Below are positions 1 through 9,911 of a stretch of 35,371 nucleotides of DNA, in pieces. The notes below the pieces were generated by a model. The model did no database searches and was not told where the DNA came from. It saw only the letters and a list, made by a program, of their open reading frames with translations. A program made the position numbers and the translations under genes. The stretch comes from Candidatus Thermochlorobacter aerophilus (GTDB taxonomy: Bacteria > Bacteroidota > Chlorobiia > Chlorobiales > Thermochlorobacteraceae). Location of the stretch: positions 1 to 35,371 of the forward strand of contig PHFL01000066.1 of assembly GCA_002794105.1 (NCBI GenBank), given 5' to 3'. Each line of letters starts with the position of its first letter. The stretch's first letter is position 1.

Positions 1-203
1 CGCTTTAGCTCTTGTGGCAACTCCAACAGACTGGGGTAGCACGGCTGCTTTAAGACCGTCTTCAAATTCGGATTGATGGGCACAATGCGATATCCATGTG
101 CCATCATATACCGTGAAACCGCATAACTTGGTCGCTCTGGCTTGTCAGATTGGCCAACAACAGCAATAACTTTGTATGTTTTGAGAATCTCTGGGATTGT
201 CAT
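1..203 (-). CDS. CoA-binding domain protein (YccU-like), 3' part missing
   Basis: A reading frame begins with ATG at 203 on the minus strand and stays open to the window edge, giving 67 visible residues. They contain a VIAVVGQSDKPERPSYAV stretch followed by a GYRIVPINPN stretch. This is the start of the Rossmann fold of the CoA_binding_2 family (YccU-type): beta strand, glycine turn, then the second strand carrying the V-x-P-x-N-P motif. The family binds CoA-like nucleotides but its cellular role is not well defined. It is divergent from the lipoyl enzyme gene, with 40 bp between the two start codons, so both promoters must be compact. The C-terminal half lies outside the window. Confidence 0.75.
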   Translation of the reverse strand, partial: MTIPEILKTYKVIAVVGQSDKPERPSYAVSRYMMAHGYRIVPINPNLKTVLKQPCYPSLLELPQELK

Positions 204-243
204 TTTTTGCCGTGAAATTTAGGCATTTCAGCGTAACTCTAAA

Positions 244-1041
244 ATGTTTGACAAAGTTTTTCTAATCGATTCAGGTGCCAAGCGTGGCGCCTTTCAAATG
301 TGGCTTGATGAACAGCTTGCACTACATCTTGAGACGCTCTTGCCTATTCTTGGGAAAAATGTAGCCCTTTTGCGTTTCTACGCATGGCAGCCTTTCTGCA
401 TATCTATTGGTTATCATCAGAGCGATGCAGTATTCAATCGCCACTTGCTTTCACAAGATGGCATTGACCTTGTTCGCCGCCCCACTGGCGGCAGAGCTGT
501 CTTTCATGCCGAAGAACTGACTTACTCTCTTGTGATGCACACCGACGCACCAAACGCTGTGTGTTACACACAAATCTCTTTGGCATTGCAAATCGGACTG
601 GCTGAATTGGGCATTGAGGCAAGTCTTCAACGGCAACAACCGAATTTTCGCATGCGATACGCTCAGGCTGAAAGTGTGCCGTGTTTTACCGCCTCAGCAA
701 GAGATGAGTTGGAAGTAAAGGGCAAAAAAATCATTGGCTCTGCACAACGCCGCTACGGTCAAACCCTTCTGCAACATGGCTCCATTTTGCTCTCGCCAAA
801 ACACCTCGAGATGACACGCTATCTCAACACCACACCAGATATTCAAGCACGCATTGCAAAAGATTTGCGTGAAAAAACCATCTCGGCATCAGAGTTGCTC
901 GGTCGGGCAGTCTCTTACCATGAAGCTGTGCAAGCCTTTCGCACCGGCTTCGAACGCGCTTGGCACCTTCCACTTGTGCCACTCAGCGAAGCAGAGCTAT
1001 TGCAACTGTTGGGGCAGTCCAATACCGTCGCTGTCCATTAA
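244..1041 (+). CDS. Lipoate-protein ligase / octanoyltransferase (LipM-LplA family)
   Basis: This 265-residue protein has the biotin/lipoate ligase (BPL_LplA_LipB) fold. The substrate loop RRPTGGRAVFH is at residues 78-88, TYS at 93-95, KGKKIIGSAQRR at 159-170 with the family lysine, and QHGSILL at 177-183. It attaches octanoyl or lipoyl groups to lipoyl domains of 2-oxoacid dehydrogenases and GcvH. A Cys-Phe pair at 147-148 sits where the LipM octanoyltransferases carry their catalytic cysteine, so octanoyl transfer from ACP (LipM type) is favoured over ATP-dependent lipoate ligation; that choice is inference. The ATG start gives a normal family length. The gene converges on the GH3 gene, with 88 bp between the stops. 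Confidence 0.82.
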   Translation: MFDKVFLIDSGAKRGAFQMWLDEQLALHLETLLPILGKNVALLRFYAWQPFCISIGYHQSDAVFNRHLLSQDGIDLVRRPTGGRAVFHAEELTYSLVMHTDAPNAVCYTQISLALQIGLAELGIEASLQRQQPNFRMRYAQAESVPCFTASARDELEVKGKKIIGSAQRRYGQTLLQHGSILLSPKHLEMTRYLNTTPDIQARIAKDLREKTISASELLGRAVSYHEAVQAFRTGFERAWHLPLVPLSEAELLQLLGQSNTVAVH

Positions 1042-1129
1042 CTGCTTACCGCTCTACAAACATCAACCTTATGCGCTGTTTCTACTTACTGACCTGCACG
1101 ATTGCCAACACGCTACTACTCATCTTGCA

Positions 1130-2926
1130 TCAGTAAGAGAGTCCTGCTCCTACTTTGAAGAGCGGCTGGGCAGAGCCTTCACCAACATTGATTGGAATTT
1201 GCTCTATACTCTGCGGGAAAGAGTGAGAGAGTTTTGCACTTGGCTTAGCATCACCGAACAAGAGGTCAACAATGCCTTGCACTTCTGTGCCGGGTAGCCA
1301 TGCCACTAGAAAGGCGCTGGATTTTGTCAAGGCTTCGCCCAGCACCAATGGTCTGCCCGTCATCAGCACGACCACCACAGGTACTTTTGCTGCCGCAATG
1401 TTGCGAATTGGAATGAGGTCTTCTTCTGCGATTACAGGGTAGGGTCTATCGCCGTCTATTTCCGTGTAAGGGGTTTCGCCAATGACGACAATCCCAACGG
1501 ATGCACCTGTGGCACCAATGCCGTCGGGCGAGTAACTTATTGTTGTGCCAACTCCAACCGTCTGCCGCAGGGCTTGGTAGAAAGTCATTCCAAAGGAAAT
1601 GCTGTCTGGTGCTCTGGTAAAGTCATTGAAGTCTACCGTCCAGCCGCCGCATTGGTTGGCTAAGCTGTTGGCACTTTTTCCTGCTAAGTGAATGCGAGGC
1701 AGATTTTTTGCCAAAGGTAGCAGTTTGTCATCATTTTTAAGCAGCACACCTGTCGCTTGCACAATGCGCCGCGCTTGTCTGCGATGCTCTTCACTTCCTA
1801 CTTTGGCAAGAAGCTCTCGCTTTGCATAAGGCTTTTCGAACAAGCCCAATGCAAATTTTGCGCGCAACACTCGTCTGACGGCATCATCAATGCGATTGGG
1901 TGAAATTTTTTGCTGACGCACCAGCGTGCGCAAAATTTTGATAAACTCCTTGTAATTGGCAGGCAACATAATCACATCAATGCCAGCAGAGACCGCTCGC
2001 TCTATGCAGTCCACCGTGTCGGCTGCAATCTCGTAAATGCCACCCCAGTCCGAGACCACAATACCTGAAAACTTCAACTCACCTTTCAGCACCGACTGAA
2101 TGAGATACCTCTGCCCATGAATCTTTTCGCCATTGAAGCGGCTGTAGGAGAGCATCACCGAGCCGACACCTGCCTCAATTGCCGCAATGTACGGCGGAAA
2201 GTGAATGGCGCGCAGTGCTTTGCCATCAATTTCAATATCTCCTTCATTGATGCCATTGAGCGTGGCGCCATCTCCGACGAAATGCTTGGCACACGCTAGC
2301 ACGCCTGTCTCACCCAACGCATCACCTTGGTATCCTTTGACCGCTGCGGCTACACATTTTGCCGTCAATTCTGGCACTTCAGAATAAGATTCATATGTTC
2401 TGCCCCATCGCTCATCGCGCGCCACTGCTGCACATGGCGCTAAGTTCCATGTAAATCCAGCGGCGCGCATTTCTTCTGCGGTCAGTTTAGCGGCTTGTCT
2501 AATGAGCTCTTCGTTACCACTGCATCCCATGCCGATGTTGTGTGGCAGTACTACCGAACCAAATACTAATGCATTGCCATGCACGGCATCAATGGCGGAA
2601 AGCAGGGGAATTTTCAAGCGGGTGCGCATGGCATAGCTTTGCAGCGTATCGTTGAAGTCTGCCCAGTCTTGCGCAGAGTTCAGCCCCGGTTTTGGATAAA
2701 AGCCTACGCTTGCCACCACGCTACCGATACCATACTTCTCAATATCCTCTGGACTTTGCAAGTATTGCATGCCTACCATCACCATCTGACCAATTTTTTC
2801 ATCCAGCGTCATCTTCGCCATCATCTCTGAAATGCGCTCCTCTATGGTTGGCGCATTGCCTTGGCATGAAAGAGAGAGCAAAGGAAAAAGAAGTGAAATG
2901 CAAATGAATCGTTTCGTGATGAGCAT
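1130..2926 (-). CDS. Glycoside hydrolase family 3 lipoprotein (beta-glucosidase type)
   Basis: This 598-residue protein starts with a hydrophobic signal segment ending in a relaxed lipobox (S-L-S-C, cysteine 21), so it is probably lipid-anchored outside the cytoplasm. The GH3 TIM-barrel domain covers about residues 30-370: RWGRTYES at 173-180, KHFVGDG at 214-220, and the nucleophile aspartate D293 in VVSDWGG. A GH3 C-terminal alpha/beta domain begins near GVLLKNDDKLLPL and ends with GAGLSY, the usual end of beta-glucosidases in this family. It should remove terminal glucose from beta-glucans or oligosaccharides; the exact linkage cannot be read from sequence. The presence of the full C-terminal domain argues against an NagZ-type hexosaminidase. 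Confidence 0.88.
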   Translation of the reverse strand: MLITKRFICISLLFPLLSLSCQGNAPTIEERISEMMAKMTLDEKIGQMVMVGMQYLQSPEDIEKYGIGSVVASVGFYPKPGLNSAQDWADFNDTLQSYAMRTRLKIPLLSAIDAVHGNALVFGSVVLPHNIGMGCSGNEELIRQAAKLTAEEMRAAGFTWNLAPCAAVARDERWGRTYESYSEVPELTAKCVAAAVKGYQGDALGETGVLACAKHFVGDGATLNGINEGDIEIDGKALRAIHFPPYIAAIEAGVGSVMLSYSRFNGEKIHGQRYLIQSVLKGELKFSGIVVSDWGGIYEIAADTVDCIERAVSAGIDVIMLPANYKEFIKILRTLVRQQKISPNRIDDAVRRVLRAKFALGLFEKPYAKRELLAKVGSEEHRRQARRIVQATGVLLKNDDKLLPLAKNLPRIHLAGKSANSLANQCGGWTVDFNDFTRAPDSISFGMTFYQALRQTVGVGTTISYSPDGIGATGASVGIVVIGETPYTEIDGDRPYPVIAEEDLIPIRNIAAAKVPVVVVLMTGRPLVLGEALTKSSAFLVAWLPGTEVQGIVDLLFGDAKPSAKLSHSFPQSIEQIPINVGEGSAQPLFKVGAGLSY

Positions 2927-3046
2927 GTGGTTTTTGTGTAGCCGATTTTTTGCCAGAGTCTTTCACTGGCGGTTATGCTTCTCTGGGCGATGTTCTCAAA
3001 AATAGCAAAGAATTTGCTAAGTTGAACGAAACCTTTGCACAGCACC

Positions 3047-3406
3047 ATGCAACTTGGTATTGACCTTATTGAAATCTCGCGCATTCAAGCCTGTGTCGCC
3101 CGGTATGGCGAACAGTTTTTGCGCCGCATTCTCACCGAAAAAGAAATTGCATATTGCTACTCGAAAGCCAACCCATACGAGAGCATTGCGGCACGCTTTG
3201 CCTGCAAAGAAGCTCTTGCTAAGGCAATTGGTTGCGGCATCTCCAAGACATTTCATTGGCAATCCGTTGAGATTTTGCGCCACAAAAATGGACAGCCAAA
3301 AGTCAAATTTCTCAAAAAAATTAGGGGGCTTTCGTCGAAAAAAGTTGCCATCTCCATGTCGCACACGCATCAGTATGCCATCGCCATCGCCATCATCAGC
3401 CCGTAA
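3047..3406 (+). CDS. acpS: Holo-[acyl-carrier-protein] synthase
   Basis: AcpS moves 4'-phosphopantetheine from CoA onto the serine of apo-ACP, which activates it for fatty acid synthesis. The 119-residue protein opens with the family signature GIDLIEISRI (Mg-binding D6) and carries RFACKEALAKAIG at residues 50-62 with the metal-binding E55. The length is typical. A TTG four codons upstream (3035) is also in frame, but the ATG at 3047 puts the methionine directly before the conserved first strand and is preferred. The stop is 3 bp before the purine nucleoside phosphorylase start, so the two are very likely cotranscribed. Confidence 0.9.
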   Translation: MQLGIDLIEISRIQACVARYGEQFLRRILTEKEIAYCYSKANPYESIAARFACKEALAKAIGCGISKTFHWQSVEILRHKNGQPKVKFLKKIRGLSSKKVAISMSHTHQYAIAIAIISP

Positions 3407-3409
3407 TCT

Positions 3410-4210
3410 ATGACCACTGCTTCCGAAAAGGTCTCGGCTGCAGTTGCTTTTCTGGCTGAAAAAATTTCTCGTGCGCCCGACCTTGCCATCGTGTTGGGCT
3501 CTGGTCTCGGCGATTTTGCCCAGCACATTGATACGCATCTGTCGCTCGATGCCAAAGACATTCCACACTACCCTGTGCCGCGTGTTGCTGGTCATCATGG
3601 CAAAGTGATTTTGGGTAGTTATGCAGGTAAATCACTCATGCTCATCAAAGGGCGCGTGCATCTCTATGAGGGGCATTCGCCAGAGACGGTCACATTTTAC
3701 GTGCATCTGCTTGCCGCTTTGGGCATCAAGACACTCATTCTCACCAATGCCGCTGGGGGCATTAACCATCACTTCAATCCCGGCGACCTCTGCCTCATTA
3801 CCGACCATCTCGACCTCACTTTCACTCGTCTATCTTTCCCTTACCGTTTTAGTCGTCCCTGTATCATCTATGATGCGGCGCTGATTCGCCTCATTGAGCA
3901 GGCTGCGCTTCAGCACCGTATTGCGCTTCATCGTGGTATCTATGCCGGTGTGTTGGGACCAAGTTACGAGACCAGAGCGGAAATTCGGATGTTGGCACGC
4001 ATTGGTGCAGATGTGGTTGGTATGTCAACGGTTGTGGAAGCCAGCGTGGCGGCGGCACTGGGACTGCGCGTGGCAGCACTCTCGCTCGTTACCAACAAAG
4101 CCGCTGGGTTGAGCCCAGAAAAACTTTCTCATGAAGAGGTTCAGCTTACTGCTCATCACGCCAAAGAGAAATTTTCAGCCTTGATGAAAGCCATTCTGGA
4201 GGCAATTTGA
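3410..4210 (+). CDS. Purine nucleoside phosphorylase (trimeric, PNP family 2)
   Basis: This 266-residue enzyme splits purine (deoxy)ribonucleosides with phosphate in purine salvage. The phosphate loop GSGLGDF is at 30-36, GHHG at 61-64, the phosphate/ribose-binding segment GRVHLYEGH at 81-89, TNAAGG at 112-117, and GPSYETRAE at 183-191. E187 and N229 correspond to the Glu-Asn pair of trimeric PNPs that recognises 6-oxopurines, so guanosine and inosine are the likely substrates (inference from the family). The length matches bacterial PunA-like enzymes. The gene follows acpS by 3 bp; no functional link between the two is known. No clear terminator is visible in the 82 bp after it. Confidence 0.9.
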   Translation: MTTASEKVSAAVAFLAEKISRAPDLAIVLGSGLGDFAQHIDTHLSLDAKDIPHYPVPRVAGHHGKVILGSYAGKSLMLIKGRVHLYEGHSPETVTFYVHLLAALGIKTLILTNAAGGINHHFNPGDLCLITDHLDLTFTRLSFPYRFSRPCIIYDAALIRLIEQAALQHRIALHRGIYAGVLGPSYETRAEIRMLARIGADVVGMSTVVEASVAAALGLRVAALSLVTNKAAGLSPEKLSHEEVQLTAHHAKEKFSALMKAILEAI

Positions 4211-4292
4211 GTGCCAACAAGGGAATACGGTGCCACGCAAAGAGTTATCCTATGTTTCAAAGTTAAAGAATTCTCATTCGCAAGGGTAAGTA

Positions 4293-4742
4293 TTATCCAC
4301 GTAGCTTATCAAGCAGATGATTTAGCATTTCTGCTTCACTTGGGGTTAGTGTTTTCAGATGTGCTTCTGCCGCTCTCACCTTGGGGTCTAATTTCTCCAG
4401 TAGTGCCAGTCCTTTTTTCGTAATCAGCACATCTAGCTTTCGTCGGTCGTGCGCGCAGGTCTCTCGCTTGACCAAGCCTTTGCTGACCAGTCGGCTCACA
4501 AGGCGCGAAACATCAGATTGCTTATCCATCATTCTTTCCTTGAGCAACATCAAGGATGAAGGCTTTGGAAATTGCCCACGCAAAATCCGCAGCACATTAT
4601 ATTGCTGCATCGTGATGCCCGAACCCTTGAACTGCTCCTGAAGTTTTGGAATCAGCCAGTGAAAGGTGTAAATCAAGTTCACTTGCAATTTCTGATAAGG
4701 ACAGCGAAAGCTTTTCTGCTTGATTTCATCCTCGAGCCGCAT
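4293..4742 (-). CDS. MarR family transcriptional regulator
   Basis: This 149-residue protein has the MarR winged helix: a dimerisation helix near residues 20-40, the recognition-helix region at about 66-90 (LKERMMDKQSDVSRLVSRL), and a basic wing CAHDRRKLDVLITKKG at 96-111. The C-terminal part is another helical dimerisation segment. MarR proteins bind short palindromes as dimers and are often released by oxidants or phenolic ligands. Cysteines at 14 and 96 could be redox-sensitive, but this is not shown by sequence alone. It lies 4 bp downstream of the pirin gene on the same strand, so it probably controls that operon. Candidate operators are annotated at 5678-5742 and 6428-6458. Confidence 0.88.
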   Translation of the reverse strand: MRLEDEIKQKSFRCPYQKLQVNLIYTFHWLIPKLQEQFKGSGITMQQYNVLRILRGQFPKPSSLMLLKERMMDKQSDVSRLVSRLVSKGLVKRETCAHDRRKLDVLITKKGLALLEKLDPKVRAAEAHLKTLTPSEAEMLNHLLDKLRG

Positions 4743-4746
4743 ACAC

Positions 4747-5643
4747 TTACGCTACTTCGTCATTTAACTCTCCCATTGCACCGCACTGATACTCTCGGAA
4801 GGCTTGATGCAGTTCTTCTTCAGTATTCATCACAAACGGACCATATCGCGCCACTGACTCGCCAAGCGGCTCACCAGAAAAGAAGATGAACTCTGCAAGC
4901 GTATTGGACGCATTGCCTACCGTGATGTGGTCGCCATCTTTGGCTAAAAGCGGCACGGCTCCACGTGCGATTTCTTCGCAGTCGTTCAGCATGAAACTAC
5001 CTGCCACAGGGTATAGAAACGTATTGTATGTGTGTTTTACTGGAATTGTAACTTGCGCATTTGGCTTCAAGAAGTAGTGATGATACTCAATAGGGGTCTG
5101 CATCTGAATCGGCGAGCGCACGCCAAAGGCTTCACCAACGATTACCTTTATTTTGACATTGCCTTCAGCGGATACATACACTGGGATTTGTGCTGCACGA
5201 ATATCCTGATAGCTTGGCTGAAGATTTTTCTTTTGAGCTGGCAAGTTAATCCACACTTGAAAGCCATGCATCCAGCCGCCATTTTGTTTGACCTCATCAA
5301 TTGGTTGCTCTTTATGCACAATGCCTCGCCCAGCAGTCATGAGTTGCACATCGCCTTCATTTAGCACAGCAAGATTGCCCAGTGAATCCTGATGACAAAA
5401 GCCTCCTTTGAGAATGTAGCTCAAAATCTCAAAGCCCTTGTGTGGATGTGCGCCTGTGCCTTTTGCTTCACCCGGTGCAAATTTTACAGGTCCAAATTCA
5501 TCTAACAGCAGAAATGGGTCAATGTAGGATAATCCCCATCGTGGGAAGGGTCGATGCACAAGGAATCCTTCTCCTTCCATCACCGAAACGACCGGTAGAA
5601 TCTCATGAATGCTGGCTCTTGTTCCTTCTGACACTCTATTCAT
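4747..5643 (-). CDS. Pirin family protein
   Basis: Pirins are bicupin iron proteins; some bacterial members are quercetin 2,3-dioxygenases and others bind regulatory partners. The 298-residue protein has the N-terminal cupin with iron ligands H66, H68 (AHPHKG), H110 and E112 (GIVHKEQP). These have the same spacing as the human pirin ligands H56/H58/H101/E103, so the metal site looks intact. The C-terminal half is the less conserved second cupin (about 180-290). The gene is first in a two-gene operon with marR (4 bp gap), an arrangement that fits control by oxidative or electrophile stress. The true substrate is unknown. Confidence 0.88.
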   Translation of the reverse strand: MNRVSEGTRASIHEILPVVSVMEGEGFLVHRPFPRWGLSYIDPFLLLDEFGPVKFAPGEAKGTGAHPHKGFEILSYILKGGFCHQDSLGNLAVLNEGDVQLMTAGRGIVHKEQPIDEVKQNGGWMHGFQVWINLPAQKKNLQPSYQDIRAAQIPVYVSAEGNVKIKVIVGEAFGVRSPIQMQTPIEYHHYFLKPNAQVTIPVKHTYNTFLYPVAGSFMLNDCEEIARGAVPLLAKDGDHITVGNASNTLAEFIFFSGEPLGESVARYGPFVMNTEEELHQAFREYQCGAMGELNDEVA

Positions 5644-5677
5644 TTTCGCTCTAAATTTTTCAAAGTGATTCTTTAAG

Positions 5678-5742
5678 TGCCCATGGGCTTGACTTTCTGA
5701 GATGGTCTTTGGCTACACGTTTCTCTTTCAAGCCCATGGGCA
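5678..5742. promoter_or_regulatory. Paired palindromes upstream of pirin-marR (candidate operator)
   Basis: Two 15-bp arms, TGCCCATGGGCTTGA at 5678-5692 and its exact reverse complement at 5728-5742, are separated by 35 bp. Each arm also contains the perfect 10-bp palindrome GCCCATGGGC; the two palindrome centres are 53 bp apart, close to five helical turns. Neither strand has a T-run after the arms, so this does not look like an intrinsic terminator. Its place in the 119-bp gap just before the pirin start suggests a two-site operator for the MarR protein or a leader hairpin (inference). Confidence 0.5.
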
Positions 5743-5762
5743 GTGACTCAATTCAGATTCAG

Positions 5763-6344
5763 TTAAGATTTTTTATCCAGTTCAATGTTGCACACAATAT
5801 TCACCTCTTCCCCGACCAGCAGGCCTCCATTATCAAGCATTTTGTTCCACTTTAAGCCAAAGTCGGTGCGATTAATCTTGCCGATGACCTTGAAACCCGC
5901 TTTTGTTATGCCGCTTGGCGATTTTGCCGTGCCGTTGTAAATCACATCAAATGTAACCTCTTTGGTTACGCCGTGCATGGTAAGGTCGCCAGTCAGCTTG
6001 TAATTCTTGCCATCGATTTTCTTGAAGGATTTGCTCTTGAAGGTGATTTGCGGATACTTTGCCACATCAAAGAAGTCGGGGGATTTTAGGTGCGCATCTC
6101 GCTTTTCATCATCTGTGTCGATGCTACTGGCATCAATTGTAAACTCAATGTCGCTATCGACAAAGTCGTCGCTCTTTGCAACCACTTTGCCTTCAAAGAA
6201 CTTGAATTTGCCTGATGTTTCCGATACTACCATGTGCGACACTGTGAAGTTGATGTTGGAGTGGCTCTTGTCGAGCTGCCAGTTTACTTGGGCAAATACA
6301 TTTGCACTGAATAAAAGTGCGGTCAAAGATGCAAGAAGTCTCAT
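5763..6344 (-). CDS. YceI family periplasmic protein
   Basis: This 193-residue protein has a clear signal peptide (basic start, hydrophobic core, cleavage after VFA near residue 18), so it is exported. The mature part is a YceI lipocalin-like barrel: WQLDKSHSNINFTVSHMVVS near the N-terminus, then the paired strands with LTGDLTMHGVTKEVTF and the late segment INRTDFGLKWNKML. YceI proteins bind polyisoprenoid-type hydrophobic molecules and are often induced by acid, osmotic or oxidative stress. It lies upstream of the pirin-marR pair on the same strand, separated from it by the paired palindromes. A good promoter match sits upstream at 6420-6450. Confidence 0.9.
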   Translation of the reverse strand: MRLLASLTALLFSANVFAQVNWQLDKSHSNINFTVSHMVVSETSGKFKFFEGKVVAKSDDFVDSDIEFTIDASSIDTDDEKRDAHLKSPDFFDVAKYPQITFKSKSFKKIDGKNYKLTGDLTMHGVTKEVTFDVIYNGTAKSPSGITKAGFKVIGKINRTDFGLKWNKMLDNGGLLVGEEVNIVCNIELDKKS

Positions 6345-6419
6345 AAAACAGTTATGGTTAGAGTTTATGGTTGATTAAAACACACTTTTGCAAAGCACTT
6401 GTCGCCAATACGGTGCTGA

Positions 6420-6450
6420 CAAATATATGTTACAACATTTATTGTTGCAA
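6420..6450 (-). promoter_or_regulatory. Candidate yceI promoter (TTG-N20-TATATTTG)
   Basis: On the minus strand TATATTTG (6427 to 6420) matches the Bacteroidota -7 consensus TAnnTTTG. A TTG (6450 to 6448) lies exactly 20 bp upstream, where the -33 TTTG box is expected. The same spacing is found at the ompA-like gene in this window. The start codon of yceI is about 75 bp downstream. Confidence 0.45.
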
Positions 6451-6458
6451 CATTTATT
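6428..6458. repeat. Tandem 15-bp repeat with palindromic cores in the yceI promoter
   Basis: Two adjacent 15-bp copies, GTTACAACATTTATT (6429-6443) and GTTGCAACATTTATT (6444-6458), differ at one base. The second carries the perfect palindrome TGTTGCAACA (6443-6452) and the first a one-mismatch version, TGTTACAACA (6428-6437). They cover the -33 box and spacer of the candidate yceI promoter, which is where a repressor would act. Binding by the nearby MarR protein is inference. Confidence 0.5.
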
Positions 6459-8698
<2,240 letters not shown>

Positions 8699-8761
8699 TA
8701 CTGCCAGCGCCATGAGGCAAAGCAGTTTAGCGTCTTTTACACATTCTGTTCTGTTTGTATC

Positions 8762-9907
8762 GTGAAAATTGTCATCGTTGGTCCTTTTTATCCTTTGCGC
8801 GGCGGCATTGCACATTTTGGCGCATCGTTTGCGCATTGGCTTGGCGTGCGTGGTCACAGTGTTTTCCCCATTTCATTTTCGCGACTCTATCCGAAGTTCC
8901 TTTTCCCCGGCAAATCGCAAGAGGAAAGCGGTCAGGCTCTGCCGTCTTACACGATAACAGCAACCCCGATTATTGATTCGCTTTATCCGCTTTCGTGGTT
9001 GAGGGCGGCTGAACACATCCGTCATCTGCAACCTGATGTCGTCGTCTTCACGCATTGGCTCACTTTTTTCGTGCCATGTTATGCCACACTGATGACCTTG
9101 CTTAAAAAGCGCACCCATGCCAAACTGATTGTGCTCCTGCACAACTTCAAGCCGCATGAGGCGCGTCCGGGCGATGCCTTCCTGCTGTGGCTTCTTACAC
9201 GCCAACCCGATGGATACCTTATGCTCTCTGAATCGGTCAAGGCAGATTTACTGGCAGTTCAACCGAAGGCAGTCTGTCAGGTTTCACCGCATCCGCTATA
9301 CGACATTTTCGGCAATGCTCTCGATAAACATGAGGCACGCCGCGCCTTAGGGCTTTCTATGTCGCAAAAAGTCATTCTGTTTTTTGGCTATATCCGCAAA
9401 TACAAAGGGCTTGACCTTTTGCTCGATGCCATGCCAGCATTGATAAAACTTTTTCCAGAGCTTAAGCTCATTGTGGCTGGAGAGTTTTACAGCGATGAGC
9501 AAGCATATCGAGAGAAAATTAAGTCGTTAGGTATTGAGGCGCATCTTTTGCTGGAGACGAGCTATATTCCGAGTGAAAAGGTCGCCCAGTATTTCTGTGC
9601 CGCCGATTGTGTCGTGCTTCCGTATCGTGCGGCAACCCAATCGGGTGTGGTGCCTATTGCCTATCATTTTGAGCTACCTGTGATTGTTACCAATGTCGGC
9701 GGGCTTTCGGAGGTTGTGCGTGATGGGAAAACAGGATTTGTTGTTGCGCCCAATTGTGCAGATGCGCTCGTCGAGGCTATCAAAAAGTTTTATGACCTGC
9801 AGCACACGATTGATTTCAAAGCTCATCTTCGAGCAGAAAAGCAGAAGTATTCATGGCAGGCATTCGTTGAGGCTTTTGAACAATTGATTTTACAACTTGA
9901 GAAATAA
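8762..9907 (+). CDS. Glycosyltransferase family 4 (GT-B)
   Basis: This 381-residue GT-B enzyme begins VIVGPFYPLRGGIAHF (acceptor domain). It has the donor domain LFFGYIRKYKGLDLLLDAM in the middle and the C-terminal block SGVVPIAYHFELPVIVTNVGG. The classic E-x7-E donor motif is replaced by a Q-S-G-V-V-type block, as in a known subgroup of GT4 enzymes. It likely adds a hexose to a lipid-linked or surface glycan. The start is GTG at 8762; no in-frame ATG fits better. It is the first of five closely spaced plus-strand genes (8762-14193) that look like a glycan operon. Confidence 0.85.
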   Translation: MKIVIVGPFYPLRGGIAHFGASFAHWLGVRGHSVFPISFSRLYPKFLFPGKSQEESGQALPSYTITATPIIDSLYPLSWLRAAEHIRHLQPDVVVFTHWLTFFVPCYATLMTLLKKRTHAKLIVLLHNFKPHEARPGDAFLLWLLTRQPDGYLMLSESVKADLLAVQPKAVCQVSPHPLYDIFGNALDKHEARRALGLSMSQKVILFFGYIRKYKGLDLLLDAMPALIKLFPELKLIVAGEFYSDEQAYREKIKSLGIEAHLLLETSYIPSEKVAQYFCAADCVVLPYRAATQSGVVPIAYHFELPVIVTNVGGLSEVVRDGKTGFVVAPNCADALVEAIKKFYDLQHTIDFKAHLRAEKQKYSWQAFVEAFEQLILQLEK

Positions 9908-9911
9908 ACTC

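Noticed and set aside
5678..5742. Reading the paired palindromes as a yceI terminator
   Set aside because: The loop is 35 nt and there is no T-run on either strand after the arms.
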